Position numbers and translations under genes: made by a program. This document shows positions 7,677 to 16,460 of a DNA stretch of 33,341 bases, piece after piece (position 1 is the stretch's first letter; every line of letters starts with the position of its first letter). The DNA is from Chloroflexota bacterium (GTDB lineage: Bacteria; Chloroflexota; Dehalococcoidia; Lucifugimonadales; Lucifugimonadaceae). Location of the stretch: assembly GCA_027623655.1 (NCBI GenBank), contig JAQBVG010000016.1:1-33341 (forward strand). Reading direction: 5' to 3'. Below the pieces are notes generated by a model. The model did no database searches and was not told the DNA's origin. It saw nothing but the letters and a program-made list of their open reading frames with translations.

Positions 7677-9896
7677 TCAGTCCGAGGTGGCAGCCGAGAA
7701 TCCCGTTTTCCATGCTTCGGCAGCCGTCGCCAGCGGCGTGGTGAACATGTCACCGAAAGACAAAGCGTCTCCGCCAACCGTCCCCATAACAGTCGCTGGC
7801 ACGTCCTCGGTCGCGGCAAGAGCCAGGAGATCACTGAGTCTGTCAGCGGATACCGTGACCACGATGCGCGACTGTGATTCGCCGAACATTGCGGCGTCCC
7901 AGCGGAGACCCCCCGCGGCGGGGGATTCGTCGATGGTGGCCCCGATTCCGCCAATGATCGAACACTCTGCGATAGTAATCGCGATACCGCCGTCAGAAAC
8001 ATCGTGAGCGGATAATACAAGACCGGCCCGTACGGCGGCCCTGCATACCGATTGGACGCGAATCTCAAGATCAAGGTCAATGCGGGGTTGTCCTTCGACC
8101 CGATCGTGGACAAAGTCGAGGTACTCGCTTCCAGCGAGGCCGTCGGTTGAGTCCCACACCGACTCCGAACCCAGCAGGACTATCACATCGCCTTCGGATT
8201 TGAATCCGACCGTGGAGTGTTTTTCAACATCTTCAAGAAGCCCGAGCGAACCGATGATCGGGGTTGGAAAAATCGCTTTGCCCGCCGACTCGTTGTAAAG
8301 GCTGGCGTTTCCACTGACAATCGGTATCCCAAATGCCTCCGCAGCCCGGCTCATGCCTTTGATTGATTCAGTCAACTGAAACTGGACGTCCGGAGTTTCA
8401 GGGTTCCCGAAGTTGAGCCCGTCGGTGAGAGCCACAGGCTCGGCGCCGGTTACCGAGAGGTTTCGACATGACTCGGCAACCGCGATGACGGTGCCAACGT
8501 TTGGATCGAGGAAGCAAATCCTGCCGTTACAGTCGGTCGACAACGCTATACCACGCTTCGAGCCTTTGAGTCGCAGCACAGCTGCATCGCCACCCGGTTC
8601 GATGACGGTATTCGTTTGCACGTGGTAGTCGTACTGTCTGTAGAGTGGAAACCTGGAAGCGATATTTGGTGCTGCTAGCATTCTCAGAAGCGTTTCGGCG
8701 GGCGACGTGTCGGGCATCGGGACTTTCGACAGATCTGCGTTCTGGAGAGTCGTCAACCACTGGGGCTTCTGATTTGAAAGGATGTATTCGGGCGCATCGG
8801 TCAACGCGACAATTGGCGTCGTACTTGCCAGTATGCCCTCATCAAAAATGCTGACGTTTGACCCCGTCTCAAACTCGCCGATTACGGAGGCATCGAGATC
8901 CCATTTTTTGAAGAGTTCGAATACAGGGCCCTCGTGTCCGGGTGTGACGGCCAACAGCATCCTCTCCTGGGACTCCGAGAGCATTACCTCGTACGGTGTC
9001 ATGCCCAGTTCCCGCCTTGGCACCCTGTCGACGTATAACCGCAGCCCCATCCCGGAGCGTTCAGCCATTTCAATCGCTGCCGAGGTGATACCGGCGGCTC
9101 CGCAATCTTGCAGACCGACGACGCCGGGCAATACGAGCGCCTCCAGGCACGCTTCAATCAAGACTTTCTCAAGGAAAGGATTCCCGACCTGCACCGCCGA
9201 TCGCAATTCGGCCTGTTCACCGAATGTCCTTGACGCAAGCCCGGATGCACCGTGAATGCCGTCGCGGCCCGTGTCGGCCCCGACCAGCAGTAGCAGATCG
9301 CCGGGATTCTTGGCCGATGCGCTCGCCACCCGTCCATTTTCGATCAATCCCACGCACATGGCGTTGACCAGCGGATTTCCCTTGTACGCGTTCGAGAAAA
9401 ATATCTCACCGCCAACGTCGGGGATCCCAATGCAATTCCCGTAAGAGGAGATGCCGCCGATCACACCATTGAGCAGGTAACGGGTTCGGGCGCCGTCAGG
9501 TTGCCCGAACCTGAGCGAATTGAGCAGTGCGATTGGACGCGCACCCATAGCGAAAATATCCCGAATAATGCCGCCCACGCCGGTCGCTGCACCCTCGAAC
9601 GGTTCGACAGCCGAAGGGTGGTTGTGAGATTCGATCTTCATCGCCACCGCGAGACCGTCACCGAGGTCTACGACCCCTGCATTTTCTGCGCCGGGCGCCA
9701 CAAGCATTCGGTCCGACGAAGAGGGCAGGGTGCGCAGCAGTGCCTTCGTGTGCTTGTAGCCGCAGTGCTCTGACCACAACGCGCCGAATAATCCCAGCTC
9801 AAGCTGGCTGGGTTCTCTCCCCAGACGATCGACTACGGCCTCGTATTCGGCACGGCTGAGGGCAATTTCATCGAGAGTTTCCTGGCTGACTGTCAT
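7677..9896 (-). CDS. purL: phosphoribosylformylglycinamidine synthase subunit PurL
   Basis: PurL is the ATP-dependent synthase subunit that makes FGAM from FGAR with ammonia delivered by PurQ, the fourth step of purine synthesis. The 739-residue product is the small form, not the 1300-residue fused form. It has WSEHCGYKHTK at 41-51 with the conserved His44, and the ESHNHPS motif at 89-95 followed by GAATGVGGIIRD. A second AIRS-like half holds SGNASLYNES and AHDVSDGG. ATG is the start, and purQ lies 58 bases upstream on the same strand. Small-form PurL normally needs PurS as well as PurQ, and no purS is visible next to these genes. Confidence 0.97.
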   Translation of the reverse strand: MTVSQETLDEIALSRAEYEAVVDRLGREPSQLELGLFGALWSEHCGYKHTKALLRTLPSSSDRMLVAPGAENAGVVDLGDGLAVAMKIESHNHPSAVEPFEGAATGVGGIIRDIFAMGARPIALLNSLRFGQPDGARTRYLLNGVIGGISSYGNCIGIPDVGGEIFFSNAYKGNPLVNAMCVGLIENGRVASASAKNPGDLLLLVGADTGRDGIHGASGLASRTFGEQAELRSAVQVGNPFLEKVLIEACLEALVLPGVVGLQDCGAAGITSAAIEMAERSGMGLRLYVDRVPRRELGMTPYEVMLSESQERMLLAVTPGHEGPVFELFKKWDLDASVIGEFETGSNVSIFDEGILASTTPIVALTDAPEYILSNQKPQWLTTLQNADLSKVPMPDTSPAETLLRMLAAPNIASRFPLYRQYDYHVQTNTVIEPGGDAAVLRLKGSKRGIALSTDCNGRICFLDPNVGTVIAVAESCRNLSVTGAEPVALTDGLNFGNPETPDVQFQLTESIKGMSRAAEAFGIPIVSGNASLYNESAGKAIFPTPIIGSLGLLEDVEKHSTVGFKSEGDVIVLLGSESVWDSTDGLAGSEYLDFVHDRVEGQPRIDLDLEIRVQSVCRAAVRAGLVLSAHDVSDGGIAITIAECSIIGGIGATIDESPAAGGLRWDAAMFGESQSRIVVTVSADRLSDLLALAATEDVPATVMGTVGGDALSFGDMFTTPLATAAEAWKTGFSAATSD

Positions 9897-9954
9897 GTAT
9901 GTGCGTAGATCCGATTGTTGCTGTTGAAACCTGGCGGTCAGGTCAGAAGCAGTT

Positions 9955-10656
9955 TCACGCCAGAGAGTTCACGATGTTTTCGATCATCGAACTAAAGATT
10001 ACGTTGCCATCGGTCCCGCCAATGAGGGCTTCGCAGGCCTTTTCAGGATGCGGCATCATTCCGAGCACGTTACCTCGCCCGTTCACGATTCCGGCGATGT
10101 TGTTGATCGACCCGTTGGGGTTGACTTCCGGCGTCACGTTGCCATTCGTGTCGGCATATCGAAAAACTACTTGTCCTTCGCCTTCCAGACGTTCGATGGT
10201 TGCCGAATCGGCCTGGAAATTTCCCTCTCCGTGCGACATCGGGATGTGGAGGACCTGTCCCTGTTTTGCCGCTGACGTGAACATCGTCGAACTGTTTTCG
10301 ACCTTCAGATCTGTCCAGATACATCGGAACTCGAGGTGGTCGTTCCGCATCAGCACGCCCGGCAAGAGGCCGGACTCGCAGAGGATCTGAAACCCGTTGC
10401 AGATGCCGATTACCGGTCCACCCCGGTCAGCAAACGCCCGGACGGCTTCCATGACCGGAGAAAAACGGGCTATCGCTCCACACCTGAGGAAATCTCCGTA
10501 CGAAAATCCGCCGGGTAGCACGATTGCGTCGAAATGGTCGATTTTGTCGTCGCCGTGCCAGATGTATTCAGCTTCCTGACCCAACACGCCTGATATGGCG
10601 TGATTTGTGTCCCGCTCACTCCAGGTACCAGGGAAGACGACAATCCCAAACCTCAA
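9955..10656 (-). CDS. purQ: phosphoribosylformylglycinamidine synthase subunit PurQ (glutaminase)
   Basis: PurQ is a class I glutamine amidotransferase that releases ammonia from glutamine and passes it to PurL. The 233-residue product has the nucleophile C86 in GICNGFQ (84-90) and the His-Glu pair H203 and E205 in MMPHPEKA. It also has PGGFSYGD at 48-55. It starts at TTG (MRFGIVVFPG), exactly where other PurQ proteins start, and no ATG or GTG precedes it before a stop. A GGGGGACC string about nine bases upstream could serve as ribosome site. It is the first gene of purQ-purL. I found no convincing promoter in the 150 bases upstream, which begin after the rpsU terminator. Confidence 0.95.
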   Translation of the reverse strand: MRFGIVVFPGTWSERDTNHAISGVLGQEAEYIWHGDDKIDHFDAIVLPGGFSYGDFLRCGAIARFSPVMEAVRAFADRGGPVIGICNGFQILCESGLLPGVLMRNDHLEFRCIWTDLKVENSSTMFTSAAKQGQVLHIPMSHGEGNFQADSATIERLEGEGQVVFRYADTNGNVTPEVNPNGSINNIAGIVNGRGNVLGMMPHPEKACEALIGGTDGNVIFSSMIENIVNSLA

Positions 10657-10809
10657 AATACGGTCCCCCGAACCAGGATCGGTTGCTATCAGTAATAACT
10701 GTGTCGAGCAGTACGTGCTGCGCCGGCAACGAGCCGCACCGCAAAATCTGTCTCAATCACCTGATCTATTGTCGTCCCTCCCACTCAAAAAAAACACCGG
10801 CAATCTCTG

Positions 10810-10881
10810 AAAAAACCAGTCGACAACGGCGACACCGTTGTGTGGGAGTTAAACAAATACACCCCGGGATACCCGGGGTGT
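10810..10881 (-). terminator. tandem-hairpin intrinsic terminator of rpsU
   Basis: Downstream of rpsU on the minus strand is a perfect 10-base stem, ACACCCCGGG with CCCGGGGTGT (10859-10881) around a TAT loop, followed by ATTTGTTT. Nineteen bases further a second perfect 7-base stem, ACAACGG with CCGTTGT (10823-10841), is followed after seven bases by six T (10810-10815). Another run of eight T lies at 10787-10794. Together these should insulate purQL from rpsU transcription. Confidence 0.75.
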
Positions 10882-10938
10882 CGTACGAGAGAGATGCTAA
10901 CCAGACTGTCGGCTCAATCCAGAACCGCCAGTAAATGG

Positions 10939-11133
10939 TTACATGCTCTTCAAAGTCGCCTTAAGGCTTTTACGGCGTTTGGCGGCAGCCGTTTTCTTCC
11001 GAGTGATGCTGGGCGCTTCGAAGTGTTGTCGTCGCCGGGCTTCCGAAATGATCGACTCCTGCTGCACCCTCTTGGTGAAGCGTCGGAGGAACCCCTCAAA
11101 ACTCTCGCCGTCGTTGATTCTGATCTCTACCAA
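10939..11133 (-). CDS. rpsU: small ribosomal subunit protein bS21
   Basis: bS21 is a small basic protein of the 30S platform involved in initiation. The 64-residue product has the family core: a short N-terminal strand (VEIRINDGESF), then FLRRFTKRVQQESIISEARRRQHFEAPS. A lysine/arginine-rich tail (RKKTAAAKRRKS) follows. The start is TTG, preceded at six bases by AGGA in TCAGGAACACTG. It has its own promoter (11216-11245) and a strong terminator, so it forms a single-gene unit between gltX and purQ. Confidence 0.93.
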   Translation of the reverse strand: MVEIRINDGESFEGFLRRFTKRVQQESIISEARRRQHFEAPSITRKKTAAAKRRKSLKATLKSM

Positions 11134-11215
11134 CAGTGTTCCTGATTCGTACTTAAAGCCGTCAGATTTCGGCGGCCAATCAAAAACGCACCTGACCGTA
11201 GGTGTGCTATCTCCC

Positions 11216-11245
11216 AGTATAGGTAGTAGCCCCGAGGAAGGTCAA
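11216..11245 (-). promoter_or_regulatory. rpsU: sigma70-type promoter of rpsU
   Basis: The minus strand has TTGACC (11245-11240) and TATACT (11221-11216) separated by 18 bases. Each hexamer matches five of six consensus bases. Transcription would begin near 11209 and leave a leader of about 75 bases before the TTG start of rpsU. Confidence 0.65.
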
Positions 11246-11273
11246 CGTGATCCCGGGGGATAAACGCACACTC

Positions 11274-12779
11274 TTATGGTGCGGTCGCGCCTGATCGTAA
11301 TATTTCAACCGCATTTTCCAGCCGTTCGATGCAGCGGTCTTGTCCGATGGCTGCCATTGTCTCGAACAGAGGGGGAGCAAACACCTTCCCGGTTGTGGCG
11401 ACCCGGACAGGCGAAAACAGTTGGCCCGGTTTCATCTCCATTTTTTCGGCAAGCGCCCGATACTCCGACTCCAGATGTTGGGGTTCAAAGGGAGTCACTG
11501 TCTTACATAGTTCAAGTGCGGAGGCCAGTGCGCTGCTGGTCATTTCGGCGTCCATGTTCCGGCCGGGAAGTTCTTCGGCTTTCGGATTTACACTGTCGAC
11601 AAAAAAGAAATCCAGTGTCTCGCTGGCTTCAGTGAGCAATTTCAGTCGCTCGTGGACTAACGGAATCACCCGCTCCAGATAAGCACGGTCGATGGGTCGT
11701 ACTACAGAGTCGGGCAGCCCACCCTCTGATTCCGGTCTCTCCAGGAAAGGGAGTACCGCTTCAACAAGATGCTCTTTGCTCGTATTGCGGATATATACGC
11801 CGTTCATCCACTCGAGTTTTTCGCTGTCAAATATTGCCGGCGAGTCGTTGATACGATCGATGCTGAACCGCTTTACGATTTCGTCCCGGTTCATTATTTC
11901 GGTATCGTCACCCGGCGACCAGCCCAGTAGCGATATGAAGTTGAAAACGGCGTCCTGCATGAACCCGCGGTCGCGGTATTCGAGTGCTGAAGTCGCACCA
12001 TGGCGCTTGCTGAGTTTCGAGCGGTCCTTCCCCAGGATGAGCGGCACGTGAACATATATCGGTGGCTCGATACCAAACGCCTGATGAATCATCAGGTGGC
12101 GGGGCGTGCTTGAGATCCACTCGTCGCCGCGAATCACGTGGGTGATGCCCATCGCGTGGTCGTCAAGTACGTGGGCGAGGTGATAGGTTGGCATCTGATC
12201 CGACTTCAGAATTACGAAATCATCGATCTCTTTCAAGTCGAACGTGACCTTTCCCCGCACAGTGTCCTGGAACGAGACTGAACCGAACTCGGCAACTTTT
12301 AGACGAACAGTTATCGGGAGTCCGGCTTTGCGAGATTCTTCTATTTCGCCTGGGCTGCGATGTCTGCCCCTGCCGTCGTATCGTGGCGGCTGTTTGGCAG
12401 CGCGCTGACGCTCACGCAGTGCATCGAGCTGTTCAGGGGTTGTGTCGTCGAAATACGCATGACCCGACTCGACAAGGCTCAGCGCAGCTTCGACATACTT
12501 CTGCTGACGCTCGGACTGTGTATAAGGAGCATGGGGACCGCCCTTAATCGGACCTTCGTCGTAGTCAAGGCCGAGCCAGTCCAACGACTCAAATATGGCT
12601 TTTTCAGCCGAGTTGTCGTATCTGGCGCGATCTGTGTCTTCGATCCGCACGATGAATTGGCCGCCGGTTTGCCGGGCAAGGACCCAGCAAAAGAGTGCGG
12701 TGCGAATGTTCCCGATGTGGGGTATGCCGGTCGGGCTGGGAGCGTATCGGACGCGAACCGGTGTGGTTGAGCTTGTCAT
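11274..12779 (-). CDS. gltX: glutamyl-tRNA synthetase
   Basis: This class I synthetase charges tRNA-Glu. The 501-residue product has the HIGH-type signature HIGN at 21-24 in PSPTGIPHIGNIRTAL and the KMSKS-type signature KLSKR at 255-259 in DRSKLSKRHG. It also has IRGDEWISSTPRH at 216-228 and a helical anticodon-binding C-terminus. The zinc-binding cysteine cluster seen in the E. coli enzyme is absent: residues 107-112 read HAYFDD. Whether it also charges tRNA-Gln (non-discriminating) cannot be read safely, and no gatCAB genes are in the window. ATG is the start, without a clear ribosome site. It lies 50 bases after rluD on the same strand. Confidence 0.96.
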   Translation of the reverse strand: MTSSTTPVRVRYAPSPTGIPHIGNIRTALFCWVLARQTGGQFIVRIEDTDRARYDNSAEKAIFESLDWLGLDYDEGPIKGGPHAPYTQSERQQKYVEAALSLVESGHAYFDDTTPEQLDALRERQRAAKQPPRYDGRGRHRSPGEIEESRKAGLPITVRLKVAEFGSVSFQDTVRGKVTFDLKEIDDFVILKSDQMPTYHLAHVLDDHAMGITHVIRGDEWISSTPRHLMIHQAFGIEPPIYVHVPLILGKDRSKLSKRHGATSALEYRDRGFMQDAVFNFISLLGWSPGDDTEIMNRDEIVKRFSIDRINDSPAIFDSEKLEWMNGVYIRNTSKEHLVEAVLPFLERPESEGGLPDSVVRPIDRAYLERVIPLVHERLKLLTEASETLDFFFVDSVNPKAEELPGRNMDAEMTSSALASALELCKTVTPFEPQHLESEYRALAEKMEMKPGQLFSPVRVATTGKVFAPPLFETMAAIGQDRCIERLENAVEILRSGATAP

Positions 12780-12829
12780 TAGAAAAATATTAGCAGCGAC
12801 GAATGCCGGAGCAAATCCGTTGAGGTTCG

Positions 12830-13747
12830 TTACCCATGTATCTCCCTGAGGCCTGACAGTACGTTTCTGAGATCATCAGGCAGATCTGAAATTAGCGACA
12901 ACTGTTCACCGGAAACTGGGTGCGCAAACACCAGTTGCGAGGCGTGGAGAAACTGGCGCGTGAGACCACCCGTCGTCGTGCGGCGCCCGTATGTTTGATC
13001 GCCGACTACGGGATGTCCGATGGCCTGCATGTGAACTCTGATCTGGTGCATACGGCCTGTTTCCAACCGCACCTCGAGGAGTGAAAAAACGCCGAGTTTT
13101 TCGAGCACCCTGTAATGGGTGCGCGACTCCCGTCCGCGTTCCACTATCGCCTGTCGCGTTCGATGATGTAGATCGCGTCCGACCGGGGCATCAACCACGC
13201 CTTTTGTTGATGCGGGAATGCCGTGCACAAGTGCCGTATATATTCGATTTACTTTTCGTTCACGAATCATTTCCGAAAGACCCAAATACGCGCCTGGGGA
13301 CAGGGCAATGATCAGAAGTCCACTCGTGTCCTGATCGAGTCGATGCACTATTCCCGGCCGGTCAGGTTCTCCGATTTCCGCGATATGGGGCCACCGATCG
13401 ATTGCGGCATTGACCAGGGTATCGGAGCCGTGACCAGCTCCCGGGTGGACCGTCATTCCAGCCGGCTTATCGATAACTGCGATGTCACGGTCCTCGTAAG
13501 CGACATTCAATTTTTCGCTGCTTGCGACAATCTGGCCCTCGATTTCTCGGGCATCCATAACGATCTGGACCAGCTGTCCGACGTCGACTCTTGCCGATGC
13601 TCGCGAAACGATTCGGCCGTCGATTCGCACGGACTCAGCCTTGATGCGTCGCTGAATCTCGGACCTGGACTCACTGCGATCCCATGATTCGGAGATAAAG
13701 ATGTCGAGGCGCGCTCCGGAGTGTCTCTCGGAAACGATCAACTCCAT
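12830..13747 (-). CDS. rluD: RluD-type 23S rRNA pseudouridine synthase
   Basis: The 305-residue product has an N-terminal S4 RNA-binding domain (about 1-70) and a RluA-family catalytic domain. The catalytic aspartate is D138 in HRLDQDTSG (135-143). Other family motifs are DKPAGMTVHPG near 93-103, GRMHQIRVHM and GHPVVGDQTYG. RluD relatives modify helix 69 or other sites of 23S rRNA, and the precise target is inferred. The ATG at 13747 has GGAG upstream, inside the end of lspA, and only six bases separate it from the lspA stop. The lspA-rluD pair is common in many bacteria. Confidence 0.92.
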   Translation of the reverse strand: MELIVSERHSGARLDIFISESWDRSESRSEIQRRIKAESVRIDGRIVSRASARVDVGQLVQIVMDAREIEGQIVASSEKLNVAYEDRDIAVIDKPAGMTVHPGAGHGSDTLVNAAIDRWPHIAEIGEPDRPGIVHRLDQDTSGLLIIALSPGAYLGLSEMIRERKVNRIYTALVHGIPASTKGVVDAPVGRDLHHRTRQAIVERGRESRTHYRVLEKLGVFSLLEVRLETGRMHQIRVHMQAIGHPVVGDQTYGRRTTTGGLTRQFLHASQLVFAHPVSGEQLSLISDLPDDLRNVLSGLREIHG

Positions 13748-13753
13748 GGTGGC

Positions 13754-14323
13754 CTACTCCGCTGCGTCGATTTTCGATTCGGCACTGCTAAGCGGCTGTC
13801 CGGTCTTTTCAAAATCTGGAGCTGGAGAATCCAAACTGCCTTTTTCATCCAGGAACCAGAAGTAAAAAATCATTAGTCCGATACCAATGACGATCGATGA
13901 GTCGGCAATGTTGAATATTGGCCAGGGCCCGACATCGATAAAGTCGGTAACGTGCCCGATACGCACCCGGTCGATAATATTGCCGATCGCGCCGCCCAGC
14001 TGGAGACCGAATGCTATCCGCAGGACCCACGGTGGATTGTCGATAGAACGGTATATGAAGGCAAGAACGACCACCGCACCAAGCGAGACCCAGGTGAGAA
14101 TGCCTCCCTGATCCTGGAAAAGCGAAAATGCTGTTCCTGTGTTCCATGCGTGGGTGAATCGGAAGAAACCGGCGTCCGGCCACGATTCACCACGAGCGAG
14201 GTTCTCAATCACGAACCACTTGGTCAGCTGATCGAAAAAAATAGCCAGGACCAGCATGATCCAGGGGACTGGGTCGGCAATTTTCGTTCGGCCACTGACT
14301 TTAGATTGTTGGATCACGTTCAC
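13754..14323 (-). CDS. lspA: lipoprotein signal peptidase (signal peptidase II)
   Basis: LspA is an inner-membrane aspartic protease that removes the signal peptide from lipid-modified prolipoproteins. The 189-residue product has four hydrophobic segments (about 20-40, 74-92, 99-115 and 138-156). It has the motifs GGAIGNIIDRV (110-120), VTDFID and FNIADS, and the catalytic pair should be D127 and D141. A hydrophilic tail of about 30 residues follows the last helix. The start is GTG 14323, and a second GTG two codons later is equally possible. It leads lspA-rluD-gltX. The propeller lipoprotein at 4791 would be a natural substrate. Confidence 0.93.
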   Translation of the reverse strand: MNVIQQSKVSGRTKIADPVPWIMLVLAIFFDQLTKWFVIENLARGESWPDAGFFRFTHAWNTGTAFSLFQDQGGILTWVSLGAVVVLAFIYRSIDNPPWVLRIAFGLQLGGAIGNIIDRVRIGHVTDFIDVGPWPIFNIADSSIVIGIGLMIFYFWFLDEKGSLDSPAPDFEKTGQPLSSAESKIDAAE

Positions 14324-14484
14324 GGTTTCAAATCAAAGGGCGGGCGCCAGGGTGGAAGAAAGCACTATTCGAGTATACGTTCAAAGCGTAGGCGCGGAGT
14401 CCTCTGGCAGATAGAATCGCCGGTCGATACCTGGATTTACTACGTTCAGATTCTCAGATATGCACCAACTGGAGAACCACCGGC

Positions 14485-15519
14485 ATGATTCGAGTCGACC
14501 TGCGAAGCGACACCGTCACACATCCCAGCCCCGAGATGCGGCGAGCGATGTACGAGGCCGAACTGGGCGACGACGTTTACGGTGACGATCCAACGGTCAA
14601 CAGATTGCAGGAACGAGCGGCCGAGTTGCTGGGCAAGGAAGCCGGACTGTTCGTGTCTTCAGGTACCCAGGGAAACCTGGTTTCAGTACTCGCCCAGGCA
14701 CAACGCGGTGACGAAGTTCTCGTCGGCGACCAATGCCACATCATGAACAGCGAAGCCGGTGGCACGATGGTCCTCGGCAGTGTGGTCCTTTTTCCGATAA
14801 AGACGGATGAATTTGGTTTCCTGGAGCCGAGATTAATCAAGGCAGCGATAAAACCCAGGGACTATCACAAACCTCCGACCCGGCTGCTTGCGATCGAAAA
14901 TACTCACAACGCCTCAAGCGGCCGTGCACTGACCCCGGAACAGATGAAATTTATGGCTGACGCCGGTCACGAAAATGGTCTGAAAGTGCATCTGGATGGC
15001 GCCCGTATCTTCAATGCAGCGGTGGCGCTCAACGTCCCGGCTTCGTCTTTAACTGAACACGTCGATAGCACCACTTTTTGCCTGTCCAAGGGTCTGTCTT
15101 GCCCTATTGGTTCGGTGGTTGTTGGTTCGAAAGACTTCATATACGAGGCTGATCGTTGGCGAAAAATGCTCGGATCGGGCATGCGCCAGGTTGGAGTTGT
15201 GGCCGCAGCCGGACTGGTTGCCCTTGATACGATGATCGATCGGTTGCAGGAAGACCATGACGATGCCCGCTTCATGGCATCAAGAATGGCTGAAATGAAG
15301 GGTATTTCTGTCGATCCCGAACGTATTCAGACGAATATCATCAGATTTGGAGTCCCTTCTCACAAAGGCAACGAAATCGCAGCTCGACTGAAAGACGAGG
15401 GTGTTCACATCAATGGCGGCGATTCCGACCTGAGAATCGTTGCGCACTACGGCGTATCTCGGGACGACTACGACTTCGCGATGAAGGCCCTCGACCGCGT
15501 TATGAAAGCGATTGCGTAA
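14485..15519 (+). CDS. ltaA: low-specificity L-threonine aldolase
   Basis: This PLP enzyme cleaves L-threonine or allo-threonine to glycine and acetaldehyde. The 344-residue product starts MIRVDLRSDTVTHP, a family hallmark. It has GDDVYGDDPTVNRLQ near 28-42, SSGTQGN at 58-64, the PLP-stacking His85, HLDGAR at 169-174 and the Schiff-base lysine K202 in CLSKGLSCPIGS. The ATG start has GGAG ten bases upstream. It diverges from lspA across 161 bases, in which I see no convincing promoter. The ABC ATPase gene follows 35 bases later, possibly in the same transcript but with no obvious functional link. Confidence 0.94.
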   Translation: MIRVDLRSDTVTHPSPEMRRAMYEAELGDDVYGDDPTVNRLQERAAELLGKEAGLFVSSGTQGNLVSVLAQAQRGDEVLVGDQCHIMNSEAGGTMVLGSVVLFPIKTDEFGFLEPRLIKAAIKPRDYHKPPTRLLAIENTHNASSGRALTPEQMKFMADAGHENGLKVHLDGARIFNAAVALNVPASSLTEHVDSTTFCLSKGLSCPIGSVVVGSKDFIYEADRWRKMLGSGMRQVGVVAAAGLVALDTMIDRLQEDHDDARFMASRMAEMKGISVDPERIQTNIIRFGVPSHKGNEIAARLKDEGVHINGGDSDLRIVAHYGVSRDDYDFAMKALDRVMKAIA

Positions 15520-15554
15520 TTCCGCCGATGTGCATCGCAATTTAGATTTTCTCG

Positions 15555-16460
15555 ATGACCTATGCGCTCGAAATAAATGGTCTCACCAAGCGTTTTGGCA
15601 ACAAAACGGTCGTCGACGATATCTCGTTCACTGTCGATGAAGGTGATGTATTCGGGTTTCTGGGGCCGAACGGTTCTGGCAAAACGACGACCATTCGCAT
15701 GGTTCTCGATATTCTCAAGCCCGATCACGGGGAGATTCGACTCCTCAACGGCCTGACGGCGGGACAGGCGATGCCACGGGTTGGGTATCTGCCAGAAGAA
15801 CGGGGCCTGCTTCGAAAAGAAAAGGTATCGAGCATCCTGCGATATCTCGGGCAGCTGCGAGGTCTGTCGAAGTCGGAGGCCCTTGACCGTGGCCTTGAAC
15901 TGCTGCACAGGGTTGGTCTGTATGAGCACCGCGATAAGAAAGTCGAAGGACTTTCACGTGGCATGACACAGCTTGTGCAGTTCGTCGCCTCGCTCATTCA
16001 CCACCCCGACCTGATAATCCTCGATGAGCCGTTTTCCGGACTCGACCCGCTTAACGTGCAGCTTATGAAAGAAATGCTTTCCGTTGAGCAGAAACGTGGG
16101 GCGACAATCGTGTTCAGTACCCACGTCCTTTCTGATGTCGAAGAAATGTGTGAACGAGTCGCACTGATCGCCGACAGCAAAATGGTGTTATTCGGCGATC
16201 TGAGGGACATCAAGCAATCTCGCGGGGCGAACGCTGTCACTGTGGAAGCGCCATCTCATCCTGACAATCTACCCGGCGCCCAGCGGTATGCAGGAAGAGG
16301 TGGCCGTGTTGAGTACAGACTGAGTGAAGATCTGACCCCGAATACGATCTTGAAAGCCTACGCAGAAGCCGGAATTGTTCTCTCAAGGTTTGAACAGGTG
16401 CTGCCTTCGTTGAACGATATCTTTATCGAGGAGGTAAGCCTTGTTCGACAGCACAGGTAA
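15555..16460 (+). CDS. ABC-2 exporter ATP-binding protein (NatA-like)
   Basis: The 301-residue ATPase has Walker A GPNGSGKT (37-44), signature LSRGM (133-137, in place of LSGGQ), Walker B LIILDEP (153-159) and the switch histidine in VFSTHVLSD. The C-terminal part after about residue 225 is the extra domain seen in NatA/YhaQ-type ATPases, which pair with ABC-2 permeases. Its 3' end overlaps the permease gene by 20 bases. The substrate is unknown: relatives export sodium, drugs or peptides. ATG is the start. Confidence 0.9.
   Translation: MTYALEINGLTKRFGNKTVVDDISFTVDEGDVFGFLGPNGSGKTTTIRMVLDILKPDHGEIRLLNGLTAGQAMPRVGYLPEERGLLRKEKVSSILRYLGQLRGLSKSEALDRGLELLHRVGLYEHRDKKVEGLSRGMTQLVQFVASLIHHPDLIILDEPFSGLDPLNVQLMKEMLSVEQKRGATIVFSTHVLSDVEEMCERVALIADSKMVLFGDLRDIKQSRGANAVTVEAPSHPDNLPGAQRYAGRGGRVEYRLSEDLTPNTILKAYAEAGIVLSRFEQVLPSLNDIFIEEVSLVRQHR
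16428..16434 (+). promoter_or_regulatory. strong ribosome-binding site fixing the permease TTG start
   Basis: GAGGAGG lies six bases before TTG 16441, inside the end of the ATPase gene. It is the strongest Shine-Dalgarno sequence in the window, and it decides the start of the permease. Confidence 0.8.

Noticed and set aside
7509-7877. Plus-strand frame of 122 codons
   Set aside because: Half of it lies antisense to the purL end, and the product has no family resemblance or ribosome site.
10657-10938. Possible purS in the rpsU-purQ gap
   Set aside because: All frames were read by eye. The stretch is mostly terminators, and no PurS-like sequence or start with a ribosome site was found.
14372-14377. 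TATACT on the minus strand as an lspA -10 box
   Set aside because: No -35 hexamer is found at 16-18 bases and there is no extended -10, so it is not listed as a promoter.
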